Notes under the pieces: model-generated
Database searches by the model: none
Told to the model about the DNA's origin: nothing
The model's input: the letters and a program-made list of their open reading frames with translations, nothing else
In this document: positions 35,480 to 44,318 of the stretch, in pieces
Layout of the letters: every line of letters begins with the position of its first letter
Numbering within the stretch: the first letter of the stretch is position 1
Translations under genes and position numbers: made by a program
DNA from: Kitasatospora phosalacinea
Lineage (GTDB): Bacteria; Actinomycetota; Actinomycetes; Streptomycetales; Streptomycetaceae
DNA length: 64,000 nt
Assembly: GCF_030268885.1 (NCBI RefSeq)
Contig: NZ_BSSA01000028.1
Location: 49,265 to 113,264 of the forward strand
Direction: 5' to 3'

Positions 35480-35493
35480 TGGAAGCGCTTCCA
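35480..35493. promoter_or_regulatory. LacI-family operator, TGGAAGC class
   Basis: TGGAAGCGCTTCCA, perfect, 32 bases before the first GH6 start and downstream of its promoter, in roadblock position. Confidence 0.85.
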
Positions 35494-35524
35494 CTTCCCC
35501 GCCCCACCCATCGGAGGAAGAACC

Positions 35525-36496
35525 GTGCGCAAGCCCACCCGAGCGGCAGCCGCAGTCCTGGCCGGCCTGCTCGCCGCCGGCCTCGCCCTGACCGACGCCG
35601 GCCCGGCCTACGCGGCCGACCCCACCACCATGACCAGCGGTTTCTACGTCGACCCGGACAACTCCGCGCTGCGCTGGGCCAACGCCAACCCCGGCGACGG
35701 CCGCGCCGCCGCGATCCGCGCCAACATCGCCAACACCCCCGCGGCGCGCTGGTTCGGCAACTGGAGCGGCGACATCGGGGCGGCCACCGGCGCGTACGTC
35801 GGCCGCGCCGACGCCTACGACAAGCTGCCCGTCCTGGTCGCCTACAACATCCCCAACCGGGACGTCTGCGGCGGCCAGTCCGGCGGCGGCGCGGGCAGCC
35901 GCGCCGCGTACGACACCTGGATCGCCGCCTTCGCCAGCGGCATCGGCAACCGCCCGGCGGTGGTCGTCCTCGAGCCCGACGCGCTCGGCGACCAGAGCTG
36001 CCTGACGCCCGCCCAGGTCTCCGACCGCAACGCCATGCTGAAGAACGCCATCGCGCAGTTCAACGCCAAGGCCCCCAACACCTGGGTCTACCTCGACGCC
36101 GGCAACCCCGGCTGGATCAGCGCCGCCACCATGGCGCAGCACCTCGCCGCCGCCGGGGTCAGCGGGGCCCACGGCTTCTCGCTGAACGTCTCCAACTACT
36201 TCACCACCAGCCAGAACACCGCCTACGGCAACGCCGTCAACAGCGCGCTCGCCGCGTACGGCTACACCAAGCCGTACGTGATCGACACCAGCCGCAACGG
36301 CAACGGTTCCAACGGCCAGTGGTGCAACCCGGCCGGGCGCCGGATCGGCACGCCCACCCGGACCGGCGGCGGCGCCGAGATGCTGCTGTGGATCAAGGAG
36401 CCGGGCGAGTCCGACGGCAACTGCGGCGTCGGCGCGGGCTCCTCGGCGGGGCAGTTCCTGCCGGAGGTCGCCTACAAGATGATCTACGGCTACTGA
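35525..36496 (+). CDS. Secreted GH6 endoglucanase, catalytic domain only
   Basis: A 323-residue exported cellulase. Signal peptide 1-30 (AAAAVLAGLLAAGLALTDAG). The GH6 barrel has the acid D152 in VVVLEPDAL, D113 in NRDVCGG for proton relay, YLDAGNPGWI, and the C-terminal LLWIKEPGESDGNC. The short length means the loops that roof the active site in cellobiohydrolases are missing, so endo action is likely. There is no carbohydrate-binding module. GTG at 35525 follows CGGAGGAAGAACC. A second GH6 gene follows after 103 bases with no terminator, so both are probably on one transcript under the TGGAAGC operator. Confidence 0.92.
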   Translation: MRKPTRAAAAVLAGLLAAGLALTDAGPAYAADPTTMTSGFYVDPDNSALRWANANPGDGRAAAIRANIANTPAARWFGNWSGDIGAATGAYVGRADAYDKLPVLVAYNIPNRDVCGGQSGGGAGSRAAYDTWIAAFASGIGNRPAVVVLEPDALGDQSCLTPAQVSDRNAMLKNAIAQFNAKAPNTWVYLDAGNPGWISAATMAQHLAAAGVSGAHGFSLNVSNYFTTSQNTAYGNAVNSALAAYGYTKPYVIDTSRNGNGSNGQWCNPAGRRIGTPTRTGGGAEMLLWIKEPGESDGNCGVGAGSSAGQFLPEVAYKMIYGY

Positions 36497-36599
36497 CGCC
36501 CCGTCACCGCGCCGGACGCCCACCGCACCACCGGGCGGGCCCGGGGAGCCGCTCCCCCGGTCCCGCCACCACCCGACACCCACCCATCGAAGGAACACC

Positions 36600-37889
36600 G
36601 TGCGCATTCCCCTGCACCGCGCCGCCCTCCCGGCGGGCGCCCTGGCGCTGCTGATCGGCGGCGCCGTCCCGGCCGCCGCCGCACCGCACCCGGCCCCGGC
36701 GTCCCACACGCTCGCCCCGGACACCGTGTTCTACGTCGACCCCGACAGCGACGCGACCCGCCAGGCGCTCACCGACCTGAAGCACCACGACCTCGCCGGC
36801 GCCAGGGACATGGCGAAGCTGGCCAGTTGGCCCGAGGCCGCGTGGTTCACCGGCGGCACCCCGGCCGAGGTCGAGGCCCAGGTCCGCGACCTGGTGCGGC
36901 GCGCCGGGCGCGCCAAGGCGGTGCCCGTGCTGGTCGCGTACGACATCCCGCTGCGGGACTGCTCCCAGTACTCCGCCGGCGGCGCCCAGTCGGACGCCGA
37001 GTACCGGGCCTGGATCGACGCGTTCGCCCGGGGGCTGGGCACCAGCAAGGCCGTGGTCGTGCTGGAGCCGGACGGGCTGGCCAACCTCCCGGCCGACTGC
37101 GCCCCCGGCGCGGACCCGACCGGCGAGCAGACCGCGGGCCGGCTCGCCGACCTCAACCACGCGATCGACGCGCTGGAGCGGCAGCCGAACAGCGTGGTCT
37201 ACCTGGACGCGGGCAACAGCCACTGGCAGAGCGTCGGCAACGCGGCGCAGCGCCTGATCGACGCGGGCGTCGAGCGCGCCCAGGGCTTCTCGCTGAACGT
37301 CTCCAACTACTTCGCCACCGACCGGGCCACCCGCTACGGCACCTGGGTCTCGCAGTGCGTGTGGTTCGCCACCAAGGGCCCGGACTGGGCCCGGGGCCAC
37401 GCCGACTGGTGCGCGAGCCAGTACTACTCCCCCGCGGCGCCGAACGACGGGCAGCCGGGCGGCGCGGTCGACGTGGAGGACCCGTCCACCTGGCACTGGA
37501 CCGACCAGTGGTTCCAGCAGAACGTCGGCAGCCCGTCCGCCGGTGAGCTCGCCCACTTCGTGGTCGACACCAGCCGCAACGGCCGCGGCGACTGGAAGCC
37601 CCCGGTCGGCAAGTACAGCGGCGACCCGCAGACCTGGTGCAACGCGCCCGGCAGCGGGATCGGCGACCGTCCGACCGCGAACACCGGCGTGCCGCTCGCC
37701 GACGCCTTCCTGTGGATCAAGACCGTGGGCCAGTCCGACGGCCAGTGCAACCGCGGCATCCCCGGCGGCACCGTCGACCCCGAGTACGGCGTCGTCGACC
37801 CGGCCGCCGGTGCCTGGTGGCCCGAGCAGGCCGCGTCCCTGGTGAAGAACGCCAGCCCGGCGCTGACCTTCAACACCGCCCGGCACTGA
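36600..37889 (+). CDS. Secreted GH6 cellulase, probably exo-acting
   Basis: A 429-residue exported protein. Signal peptide about 1-28. The GH6 domain has D158 in VVVLEPDGL, D120 in PLRDCSQY, SVVYLDAGNSHWQ, HFVVDTSRNG and AFLWIKTVGQSDG. It is over 100 residues longer than its neighbour, the extra length lying in loops such as QYYSPAAPNDG and WHWTDQWFQQNVG, which resemble the tunnel-forming loops of GH6 cellobiohydrolases. It also lacks a binding module. The GTG at 36600 follows GAAGGAACACC. Together the pair supplies endo- and exo-cellulase activity; the exo assignment is inferred from loop length. Confidence 0.9.
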   Translation: MRIPLHRAALPAGALALLIGGAVPAAAAPHPAPASHTLAPDTVFYVDPDSDATRQALTDLKHHDLAGARDMAKLASWPEAAWFTGGTPAEVEAQVRDLVRRAGRAKAVPVLVAYDIPLRDCSQYSAGGAQSDAEYRAWIDAFARGLGTSKAVVVLEPDGLANLPADCAPGADPTGEQTAGRLADLNHAIDALERQPNSVVYLDAGNSHWQSVGNAAQRLIDAGVERAQGFSLNVSNYFATDRATRYGTWVSQCVWFATKGPDWARGHADWCASQYYSPAAPNDGQPGGAVDVEDPSTWHWTDQWFQQNVGSPSAGELAHFVVDTSRNGRGDWKPPVGKYSGDPQTWCNAPGSGIGDRPTANTGVPLADAFLWIKTVGQSDGQCNRGIPGGTVDPEYGVVDPAAGAWWPEQAASLVKNASPALTFNTARH

Positions 37890-37898
37890 CCCCCCGTC

Positions 37899-37950
37899 GT
37901 ACGGCCGGTCGCCGTCCCCTCCCGCCCGGGGGGACGGCGGCCGGCCGTAC
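37899..37950. terminator. Terminator after the GH6 pair
   Basis: A 21-bp stem (37899-37919 with 37930-37950) with one mismatch and a ten-base loop, 10 bases past the stop. It may also serve the converging ROK gene. Confidence 0.85.
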
Positions 37951-38020
37951 CCTTGCGCCGGGCGCGCTCACCGCCCGGTCGCGCCGGCCGCCCGGCCGCG
38001 CCGGCCGCGTCCGGCGGCGC

Positions 38021-39319
38021 CTACCGCCCGGAGGGCCCGGCCCCGGCGGCCCCGGAGAGCTCGGCGGGCCCGGAGAGCTCGGCGGCCTCGGCCGACCGGG
38101 CGGGCCGGGCGGGCCCGGAGAGCTGGACGAGCGTCTCCAGCGGCCGGGCGAGCAGTTCGGAGAACGCCAGCTCGGCGGCGCCGATCAGCACGGTGTCGTC
38201 GCCGAGCTCGCTGACCCGCAGGCGCAGCCCCTCCCGGACGGCGGCCAGGGCGTTGGTGTTGATCCGGCTGCGCACCTGGGCGGCGGAGCCGAGGAAGACG
38301 TCCCGGAGGGTGCCGCCGAGGACGACCAGCTCCGGGTCGAGGAGGTTGGCCAGGCTCGCGATGCCGATGCCGAGCCAGTCGCCGACCCGGTGCAGGGCGG
38401 CACGTGCGGCGGTGTCCCCCAGGTCGGCGGCGGCGACCACGGCCCGCACGGCCTCGGCGCCGGTGCTGCGGCCGTCCCGGCCCGCGGCCTCCAGCAGGGC
38501 CCGTTCGCCCGCCTCGGCCTCCAGGCAGCCGCGGGCCCCGCAGCCGCAGGGCCGTCCCTGGTGCGGGTTGACGGTCAGGTGGCCGATCTCCCCGGCGTAC
38601 CCGCGCTCCCCGCGCAGGAGTTCGCCCGCGGCGATCACCCCGGCGCCGATCCCGATCTCGCCGTGCAGGTAGACCAGGTTGCGGCTGCCCCGGCCGGTGC
38701 CGCGGCGGTGCTCGGCGAGCGCGCCGAGGTTGGCCTCGTTGGCGACCAGGACCGGGACGTCCGGGCGGAGCCGGTCGGCGAGCGCCCCGGCGAGGTCCAC
38801 GCCCTTCCAGCCCATGTTGGGGGTGAGGCCGACCAGGCCGTCGGGGTGGCGGACGATGCCGCGGACCGCCGCGGCCGCGCCGACGCAGACGCTGCCCGCG
38901 GGGGTGCGGGCGAGCATCTGGTGGGCGAACTCCGCGAGGAGGTCGGCCACGTGGCCGGGGTCCTGCGGGTGCCCGTCGGGCCACGGGTGCGCGCGGCGGT
39001 CCAGGAAGGCGCCGCCGAGCCCGACCAGGGCGGCGGACAGGCGCTCCACGCCGACGTCCATCGCGAGGACGTGCGCGCGGGCGGGTTCGGGGCTGACGAC
39101 CAGTGAGGGCCGTCCGGCCCGGCCGGTCTCCTGCGGCGTCTCCTCGCGGACCAGGCCCGCGGCCGCCAGGTCACCGACCAGGCCCAGGATGGTGCTGCGG
39201 TTGAGGCCCAACTCGGCGGCCAGGACGGTGCGCGAGGTGGGCCCCTCGAAGTGGACGTGGCGCAGCAGCGCGCCCAGGTTGTGCTGGCGGACCTCTTCCT
39301 GGGAAGGACCGGCTCTCAT
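38021..39319 (-). CDS. rok7B7: ROK family regulator next to the xylose importer (Rok7B7-like)
   Basis: A 432-residue NagC/XylR-type protein. The winged helix (about 5-65) contains TSRTVLAAELGLNRSTILGLV. The sugar-kinase-like domain has GEIGIGAGV, GYAGEIGHLTVNP and the zinc motif GRPCGCGARGCLE. In S. coelicolor the xylFGH genes lie beside rok7B7, which controls xylose transport and carbon repression; this gene follows xylH by 12 bases, so orthology is likely. The last 30 residues are low-complexity (Ser/Gly/Pro/Ala with repeated ELSGPAELSG). The operator at 42742 is its best candidate site. Confidence 0.85.
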   Translation of the reverse strand: MRAGPSQEEVRQHNLGALLRHVHFEGPTSRTVLAAELGLNRSTILGLVGDLAAAGLVREETPQETGRAGRPSLVVSPEPARAHVLAMDVGVERLSAALVGLGGAFLDRRAHPWPDGHPQDPGHVADLLAEFAHQMLARTPAGSVCVGAAAAVRGIVRHPDGLVGLTPNMGWKGVDLAGALADRLRPDVPVLVANEANLGALAEHRRGTGRGSRNLVYLHGEIGIGAGVIAAGELLRGERGYAGEIGHLTVNPHQGRPCGCGARGCLEAEAGERALLEAAGRDGRSTGAEAVRAVVAAADLGDTAARAALHRVGDWLGIGIASLANLLDPELVVLGGTLRDVFLGSAAQVRSRINTNALAAVREGLRLRVSELGDDTVLIGAAELAFSELLARPLETLVQLSGPARPARSAEAAELSGPAELSGAAGAGPSGR

Positions 39320-39331
39320 CGGGGGCGGCTC

Positions 39332-40645
39332 TCATCGTTGGGCTGTGCGGCGGCGGGACATGGCGTCCACACCGGCGGCCACCAGCAGAACCGATCCCGT
39401 GACAGCGTACTTGACGCCCGAGCTGTACCCCATCAGACCCATGCCGTTCTGGATCACCGCGACGACCAGGCCGCCGAGCACCGCGTCGACCACCCGGCCG
39501 CGGCCGCCGAACAGGCTGGTGCCGCCGATGACGGCGCTGCCGACGGCCAGCAGCAGGACGTTGCTGCCACCGGTGTTGGGGTCCACCGAGTTGCCGCGGG
39601 AGGCGGCGATGACGCCGCCGACGGCGGCCAGGCAGGAGCAGATCACGAAGGCGGCGATCCGGATGAACGCCACGTTGATGCCGGCCCGGCGGGCGGCCTC
39701 GGGGCTGCCGCCGACGGCGTACACGTGCAGGCCGAAGTTGGTGCGCTGCAGGGTGAACGTGCCCAGCAGCAGCAGGGCGCCGATCACCGGCACCACCAGG
39801 GGCACGCCCTTGAGCGAGCTGACCAGGACGTTGCGGCTGCGCTCCTGGTTGAGCAGGTCGACGGCGACGGCGCCGAGCACCACGACGGCGCCGATCCGGA
39901 CGGCGAGCAGCACCGGCGGCGTCCCGGCCAGGCCCCGGCGGCTGCGGTCGCGGCTGCGGCGCACCTGCAGGGCGGCGTAGCCGACCGCGCAGCCCGCCAG
40001 CAGCAGCCAGCCGAGGACGGGGCTGAGGTTGTTGTTGGCGATGGCCAGGACGGTCGGGTCCTTGATCGAGACGTTCGTGCCCTCCTTCAGCAGCATCAGC
40101 ACGACGCCCTGGAAGCCGAGGAACGCGGCCAGCGTCACCACGAAGGACGGGATGCCGACCTTGGCGACCAGGGTGCCCAGCAGCAGGCCGATGACCGCGC
40201 CGGTCAGCAGGGCCGCGGCCACCGCCCCGTACCAGGGCCAGCCGTGGTTGGTCAGCAGGATGGCCAGGACGGCGGCGCAGACGCCGCTGGCGTACCCGGC
40301 CGACAGGTCGATCTCGCCCAGCAGCAGGACGAAGACCAGGCCCATGGCGATGGCGATGCTGCCCGCGCTCTGGGTGAGCAGGTTGGCGAAGTTCAGGTTG
40401 GACAGGAAGACCGGGCGCAGCAGCGAGAAGAACACGCACAGGACGACCAGGCCCGCGACGGCGGGCAGCGAGCCGAGTTCGCCCGCGCGGATCCGGTCGA
40501 GGTAGCCGCGGCCGAGCTCCGCCAGGCCGGGCCCGGTCGGCCTGGCGGTCTTCTCCGGTTCCCCGGTCCTCTCCGACGTCCCGTTCTTCCCGGGCTGTTC
40601 GGTCTTTCCGGGCTGCTCGGGCTGCTCGGAGGCGAGGGCGGTCAT
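39332..40645 (-). CDS. xylH: D-xylose ABC importer permease
   Basis: A 437-residue CUT2 permease with about ten helices. A Glu/Lys/Pro-rich N-terminal tail of about 50 residues precedes the first helix (AVAGLVVLCVFFSLL). Family marks are LLLGEIDLSAGYASG and AVGGSPEAARRAGIN. The ATG at 40645 overlaps the ATPase stop (ATGA). It forms the membrane channel for the XylF-XylG system. Confidence 0.9.
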   Translation of the reverse strand: MTALASEQPEQPGKTEQPGKNGTSERTGEPEKTARPTGPGLAELGRGYLDRIRAGELGSLPAVAGLVVLCVFFSLLRPVFLSNLNFANLLTQSAGSIAIAMGLVFVLLLGEIDLSAGYASGVCAAVLAILLTNHGWPWYGAVAAALLTGAVIGLLLGTLVAKVGIPSFVVTLAAFLGFQGVVLMLLKEGTNVSIKDPTVLAIANNNLSPVLGWLLLAGCAVGYAALQVRRSRDRSRRGLAGTPPVLLAVRIGAVVVLGAVAVDLLNQERSRNVLVSSLKGVPLVVPVIGALLLLGTFTLQRTNFGLHVYAVGGSPEAARRAGINVAFIRIAAFVICSCLAAVGGVIAASRGNSVDPNTGGSNVLLLAVGSAVIGGTSLFGGRGRVVDAVLGGLVVAVIQNGMGLMGYSSGVKYAVTGSVLLVAAGVDAMSRRRTAQR

Positions 40646-41421
40646 GCGGCGGCTCCCTTGGAGGTGTCCTGCAGGCCGAGGTCGCCGCTGCGGCCCGCGG
40701 TGATCAGCTCGACGACCTGGGCGTGCGTCACGTCGGAGGCCCTGACCTGGGCGGCCGTCCGGCCGAGGTGGAGCGCGGCGATCCGGTCGGCGACTGCGAA
40801 GACGTCGTTCATGTTGTGCGAGATGAGGACGACGGCCAGGCCGTTGTCGGCCAGCCGGCGCACGAGTTCGAGGACCTGGGCGGTCTGGGCGACGCCCAGG
40901 GCGGCGGTGGGCTCGTCGAGGACCACCAGCTTGCTGTTCCACAGCACCGCCTTGGCGATGGCGACGGTCTGGCGCTGGCCGCCGGAGAGGCTGGAGACCT
41001 TCTGGCGCAGGGACTTGACGGTGCGCACCGACAGGCTCTTGAGGGTGGCGGCGGCCATCTCCTCCATGGTGGCGTCGTCGAGCACCAGGCCGCGGCGCTT
41101 CTCCCGGCCCAGGAACATGTTCTGGACGATGTCGAGGTTGTCGCACAGCGCGAGGTCCTGGTAGACGATCTCCACGCCGAGCGCGGCCGCGTCGCGCGGG
41201 CTGTGCACCTGGACCGGTCGGCCCTCGAAGAGGTACTCGCCCGCGTCGACGGGGTGGATGCCGCCGATGCACTTGACGAGCGTCGACTTGCCCGCGCCGT
41301 TGTCGCCGACGAGGGCCGTCACCTCCCCCGCCCGGGCGGTGAGCGCGACGTCGTGCAGGACCTGGACGGGACCGAATCGCTTGTCGATCCCGCGCAGTTC
41401 GAGGAGGGGCGTTTCTGTCAT
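40642..41421 (-). CDS. xylG: D-xylose ABC importer ATPase
   Basis: A 259-residue single-domain CUT2 ATPase: Walker A GDNGAGKST, signature LSGGQRQT, Walker B LVVLDEPTAALG, switch LISHNM. Enteric XylG has two fused ATPase domains; here a single domain must dimerise, which is common in actinobacteria. Confidence 0.9.
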   Translation of the reverse strand: MTETPLLELRGIDKRFGPVQVLHDVALTARAGEVTALVGDNGAGKSTLVKCIGGIHPVDAGEYLFEGRPVQVHSPRDAAALGVEIVYQDLALCDNLDIVQNMFLGREKRRGLVLDDATMEEMAAATLKSLSVRTVKSLRQKVSSLSGGQRQTVAIAKAVLWNSKLVVLDEPTAALGVAQTAQVLELVRRLADNGLAVVLISHNMNDVFAVADRIAALHLGRTAAQVRASDVTHAQVVELITAGRSGDLGLQDTSKGAAA

Positions 41422-41527
41422 GGGTGGGGCTCCTGGGGATCGGCGGGGGCGGGCCCCGTGCCCGGGGCGGCACGGGGCCCACTGGCGGCGGCCGGGCGCG
41501 GGGCGGACGGCCGGGCGCGGCGGGGTG

Positions 41528-42634
41528 CTACTTGATGCCGGCCTTGGTGCACAGATCCGCGTACTCGCCGGTGCACAGCTCCGCCTTGGTGACGTACCCG
41601 TCGGTGACGACGTCCTGGACGTTCTCCTTGAAGATGGCCGCGGGGGCCAGCAGCACCGCCGGGACGTCCCGGTTGCCCGTGGGGTCGTGCACGGTGGTGG
41701 CGGGCGCGCTCTTCTTGCCGCCGGCCAGTTCGACGGCGAGGGCGGCGGCCGCGTCGGCCTCCTTCTTCACCGCCTTGTAGACGGTCATGCACTGGTCGCC
41801 CGCCAGGATGTTCTGCAGGCCCTGGACGGTGGCGTCCTGACCGGTGATCGGGACCTGCCCGTTGCGGTGGTTCTTGCGCAGCACGGCGATGGCCGAGTTG
41901 GCCAGGCCGTCGTTGGCCGCGAGCACGCCGTTGATGTTCGGCTGGCTGGTGTACATCTGCTCGAAGATGGTCTGCGCCTGGGCGTTGTCCCAGTCGGGCA
42001 CCGACTGGTTGGGGCCCTTGGTGTACTCGCCGGAGGCGTACAGCGGGTCGAGCACGCTGTTGTAGCCGTTGGCGAACAGGGTGGCGTTGTTGTCGGTCGG
42101 GGAGCCGTTGAGCTCGGCGACGACGGGGTTCTTGGCGCCCATGTCGCTCAGGCACTTCGTCAGGCCCTGCCCCTGGAGCTTGCCGACCTGGGTGTTGTCG
42201 AAGCTGACGTAGTACTGCGCGGAGCCGCCGAGGGTGAGCCGGTCGTAGTCGATGGTGGCCACGCCCTGGGCCTTGGCCTTGTCGAGGACGGCCTTGCCGG
42301 TGCCGCTGTCCAGGTTGACGATGACCAGCACGTTCACGCCGCCGGTGATCATCTGGTCGGCGATGGTCTGGAACGCCTGCTTGTCGCCCTCGGCGTTCTG
42401 GATGTCGTAGTCCACGCCGGCGGCCTTGAAGGCGGCCGCGAGGTAGGTGCGGTCGGCGGTCTCCCAGCGGACGGACGACTTGCTGTCCGGGAGGATCACG
42501 CCGATCTTCGGTTTCTTGCCGCCCGCCGAACCGCCGTCGCCGGAGCCGGAGTTGGAGGAGGAGGAGCAGGCGGTGGCCGTGGTGAGCAGGGCCGCCGACA
42601 GGGCGGCGGTGGCGAACAGGAGCCCCTTGCGCAT
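41528..42634 (-). CDS. xylF: D-xylose-binding lipoprotein
   Basis: A 368-residue periplasmic-binding-type lipoprotein with a lipobox ending TATAC (about residue 23). SSVRWETADRTYL, YVSFDNTQVG, LNGSPTDNNATLF and GQDATVQGLQNILAGDQCMTVYK match XylF proteins closely, making D-xylose the probable ligand. It is first in the xylF-xylG-xylH-ROK operon. Two promoters lie upstream, one with a ROK-type and one with a LacI-type operator. Confidence 0.9.
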   Translation of the reverse strand: MRKGLLFATAALSAALLTTATACSSSSNSGSGDGGSAGGKKPKIGVILPDSKSSVRWETADRTYLAAAFKAAGVDYDIQNAEGDKQAFQTIADQMITGGVNVLVIVNLDSGTGKAVLDKAKAQGVATIDYDRLTLGGSAQYYVSFDNTQVGKLQGQGLTKCLSDMGAKNPVVAELNGSPTDNNATLFANGYNSVLDPLYASGEYTKGPNQSVPDWDNAQAQTIFEQMYTSQPNINGVLAANDGLANSAIAVLRKNHRNGQVPITGQDATVQGLQNILAGDQCMTVYKAVKKEADAAAALAVELAGGKKSAPATTVHDPTGNRDVPAVLLAPAAIFKENVQDVVTDGYVTKAELCTGEYADLCTKAGIK

Positions 42635-42741
42635 GTGCAGGGTCCTTTCGGGGCGTGTCCGGCCTGCGCCGGACGTGCATGACTGCGGACGGGTGGGGAA
42701 GGGCGCGGGAACGGGGCGGGGGAGACAACCCCGGCGCGGTT

Positions 42742-42758
42742 TGTTGCCTGCGACAACA
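42742..42758. promoter_or_regulatory. Candidate ROK operator of the xyl operon
   Basis: TGTTGCCTGCGACAACA, an inverted repeat with TGTTG/CAACA arms. It overlaps the -10 box and transcription start of the proximal xylF promoter. AT-rich TTG/CAA arms are usual for NagC/XylR-type proteins. Confidence 0.55.
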
Positions 42759-42783
42759 TACGGCCTGCCACAGGGGTCGCCAA
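42755..42783 (-). promoter_or_regulatory. Proximal promoter of xylF
   Basis: On the minus strand TTGGCG (42778-42783) and TATGTT (42755-42760) are 17 bases apart, about 120 bases before the xylF start. No gene is evident between here and 43104. Confidence 0.6.
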
Positions 42784-43104
42784 GCCTCCCGTCGACGCCG
42801 ACAGGTAACGATCACATCACCGGACACCCGCCGCCCCGGACCGGCCGGACGGCCAACTCGGCCCGAGGTCAAGGGAGATGAAAAGCAGAACCGGCCCGGC
42901 GGCGCTGATGGGCACCCGTTCCCGAGGTTGCCGGGGGGAAGGTGCGGACGGAACGCCACCGAGCCGGAACCGCACCACACCGCCGACGCTCGCGGGGGGA
43001 AGCGGCTCTGTCGGCGGTGAGCCCCGGTCCACTGCCTCACCCTCAAGAGTGCGGACCGGGGGCCACCGGGGGTGCGTCGAAGATCAGGAACGCACCGGCA
43101 TAGG

Positions 43105-43133
43105 AATGTTAGCGCTCACAAAACGGGTGTCAA
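43105..43133 (-). promoter_or_regulatory. Distal promoter towards xylF with operator in its spacer
   Basis: TTGACA (43128-43133) and AACATT (43105-43110) are 17 bases apart on the minus strand. The spacer is mostly operator sequence. The next gene in this direction is xylF, about 470 bases away. Confidence 0.55.
43107..43120. promoter_or_regulatory. Hybrid LacI-family operator
   Basis: TGTTAGCGCTCACA joins one TGTTAGC arm and one TGTGAGC arm, suggesting that a single repressor reads both classes. Confidence 0.8.
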
Positions 43134-43167
43134 GGCGTCGGACCACGGCCGACGGCCCACGGTGGGC

Positions 43168-44052
43168 TCAGCGCCGCCGCCGGAACGGGGCCAGCGTGGC
43201 GCGCACCAGGTCGGCCGCGCCCCAGTCCGGGCTGAACTGGGCGACCACCGCCAGGTGCTGGCGCAGTTGGAGGATCGGCATCCGCGTGCGCCAGTCCCGG
43301 TCGAGCCCGGTCAGCTCGGCGTAGCGCTCGAAGAACACCTGCGCCTCGGGCGGCGGCGCCGTGGTCCACAGGTGGGCCAGGTCGACCTCGGCCCAGGTGT
43401 ACGACACGGCCGGGTCGATCAGCGCGGGCCGCCCGTCCGGGGCGGCCATGACGTTCTGCGTCCACAGGTCGCCGTGCGTCAGGCAGGCGGGCCGCGGCGG
43501 CAGCAGCTCGGGCAGCCGGTCGCACAGCCGCTCCAGCGCCGCCCGGTCCGCGGCGTCGAACGCCTCCCGGACGCGGCGCTCGTCGAGCCAGCGCAGCAGG
43601 CGGTGCCGGGCGAAGAACTCGAACCCGTCCTCCTCCCAGGTGTTGACCTGCCGACGACGCCCCAGCCAGTTGTCCCGGTGCCACCCGAACCGGGCGTGCC
43701 GCGTACCGGTGTGCAGCCGGGCCAGCACGTGCGCGAACTCCTCCCAGAAGGCCGCGCTGTCCGGCCGGGGCCGCAGCACGGACAGCACCAGCAGGTCGCG
43801 GTCCGCGAGCACGACCTCCGGCGTGGCGACCCCGCCCGCCTCGCGCAACGCGGTGAGCCCCTCGGCCTCCGCCGCGAAGGCGTCCTCCGACGGCGGCTCC
43901 TCGAACGCCTTGACGAACACCGACGTGCCGTCGGCCCGCCGCGCGATCCCCGCGACGGCGGCGAGGCCGCCGGTGGCCGGTTCGGCCGCGACGGCGTCGG
44001 TCAGGCCGGCCGCGTGCAGGCGTTCGAGCAGGAAGGGCATCGCCTCTGCCAT
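43168..44052 (-). CDS. Fructosamine kinase family protein
   Basis: A 294-residue kinase of the fructosamine-3-kinase/aminoglycoside-phosphotransferase fold. FGWHRDNWLGRRRQVNTW and the catalytic loop LTHGDLWTQNVM, followed by ALIDPAVSYTWAEVDLAHLW, are family marks. Bacterial members phosphorylate sugar-amine adducts such as ribulosamines and help repair glycated proteins. It lies behind the second LacI gene on the same strand, 266 bases away, with no clear regulatory tie to the sugar genes. Confidence 0.85.
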   Translation of the reverse strand: MAEAMPFLLERLHAAGLTDAVAAEPATGGLAAVAGIARRADGTSVFVKAFEEPPSEDAFAAEAEGLTALREAGGVATPEVVLADRDLLVLSVLRPRPDSAAFWEEFAHVLARLHTGTRHARFGWHRDNWLGRRRQVNTWEEDGFEFFARHRLLRWLDERRVREAFDAADRAALERLCDRLPELLPPRPACLTHGDLWTQNVMAAPDGRPALIDPAVSYTWAEVDLAHLWTTAPPPEAQVFFERYAELTGLDRDWRTRMPILQLRQHLAVVAQFSPDWGAADLVRATLAPFRRRR

Positions 44053-44318
44053 GGGTGTGCTCCCGTCGTGGAAGGTCGTCGAGGCCCGCGGAGCCGCCGG
44101 CGCACGGACGCACGGGTGCCACGGGCGCGGGGCGGAACGGGGCGGGGAGGTCCGGGGCGGCCCGACACGGCGGGCGCGGGCCGGATCCTATCCCGGGGCC
44201 CACGACGTACGGGCTCCCCGCACACGGTCAACTGCCGGACAGGGGGCGCCCCGAGGCGTGCGGCCGGGCCCGCGGCAGCAGGGTGCACCGCACGCCCCCC
44301 GGGAGGGGCGCTCGCGGG

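Noticed and set aside
42817..43032. 71-codon minus-strand frame as a leader gene of the xyl operon
   Set aside because: No ribosome binding site or recognisable composition; the Pro/Gly/Arg-rich sequence looks like a chance frame.
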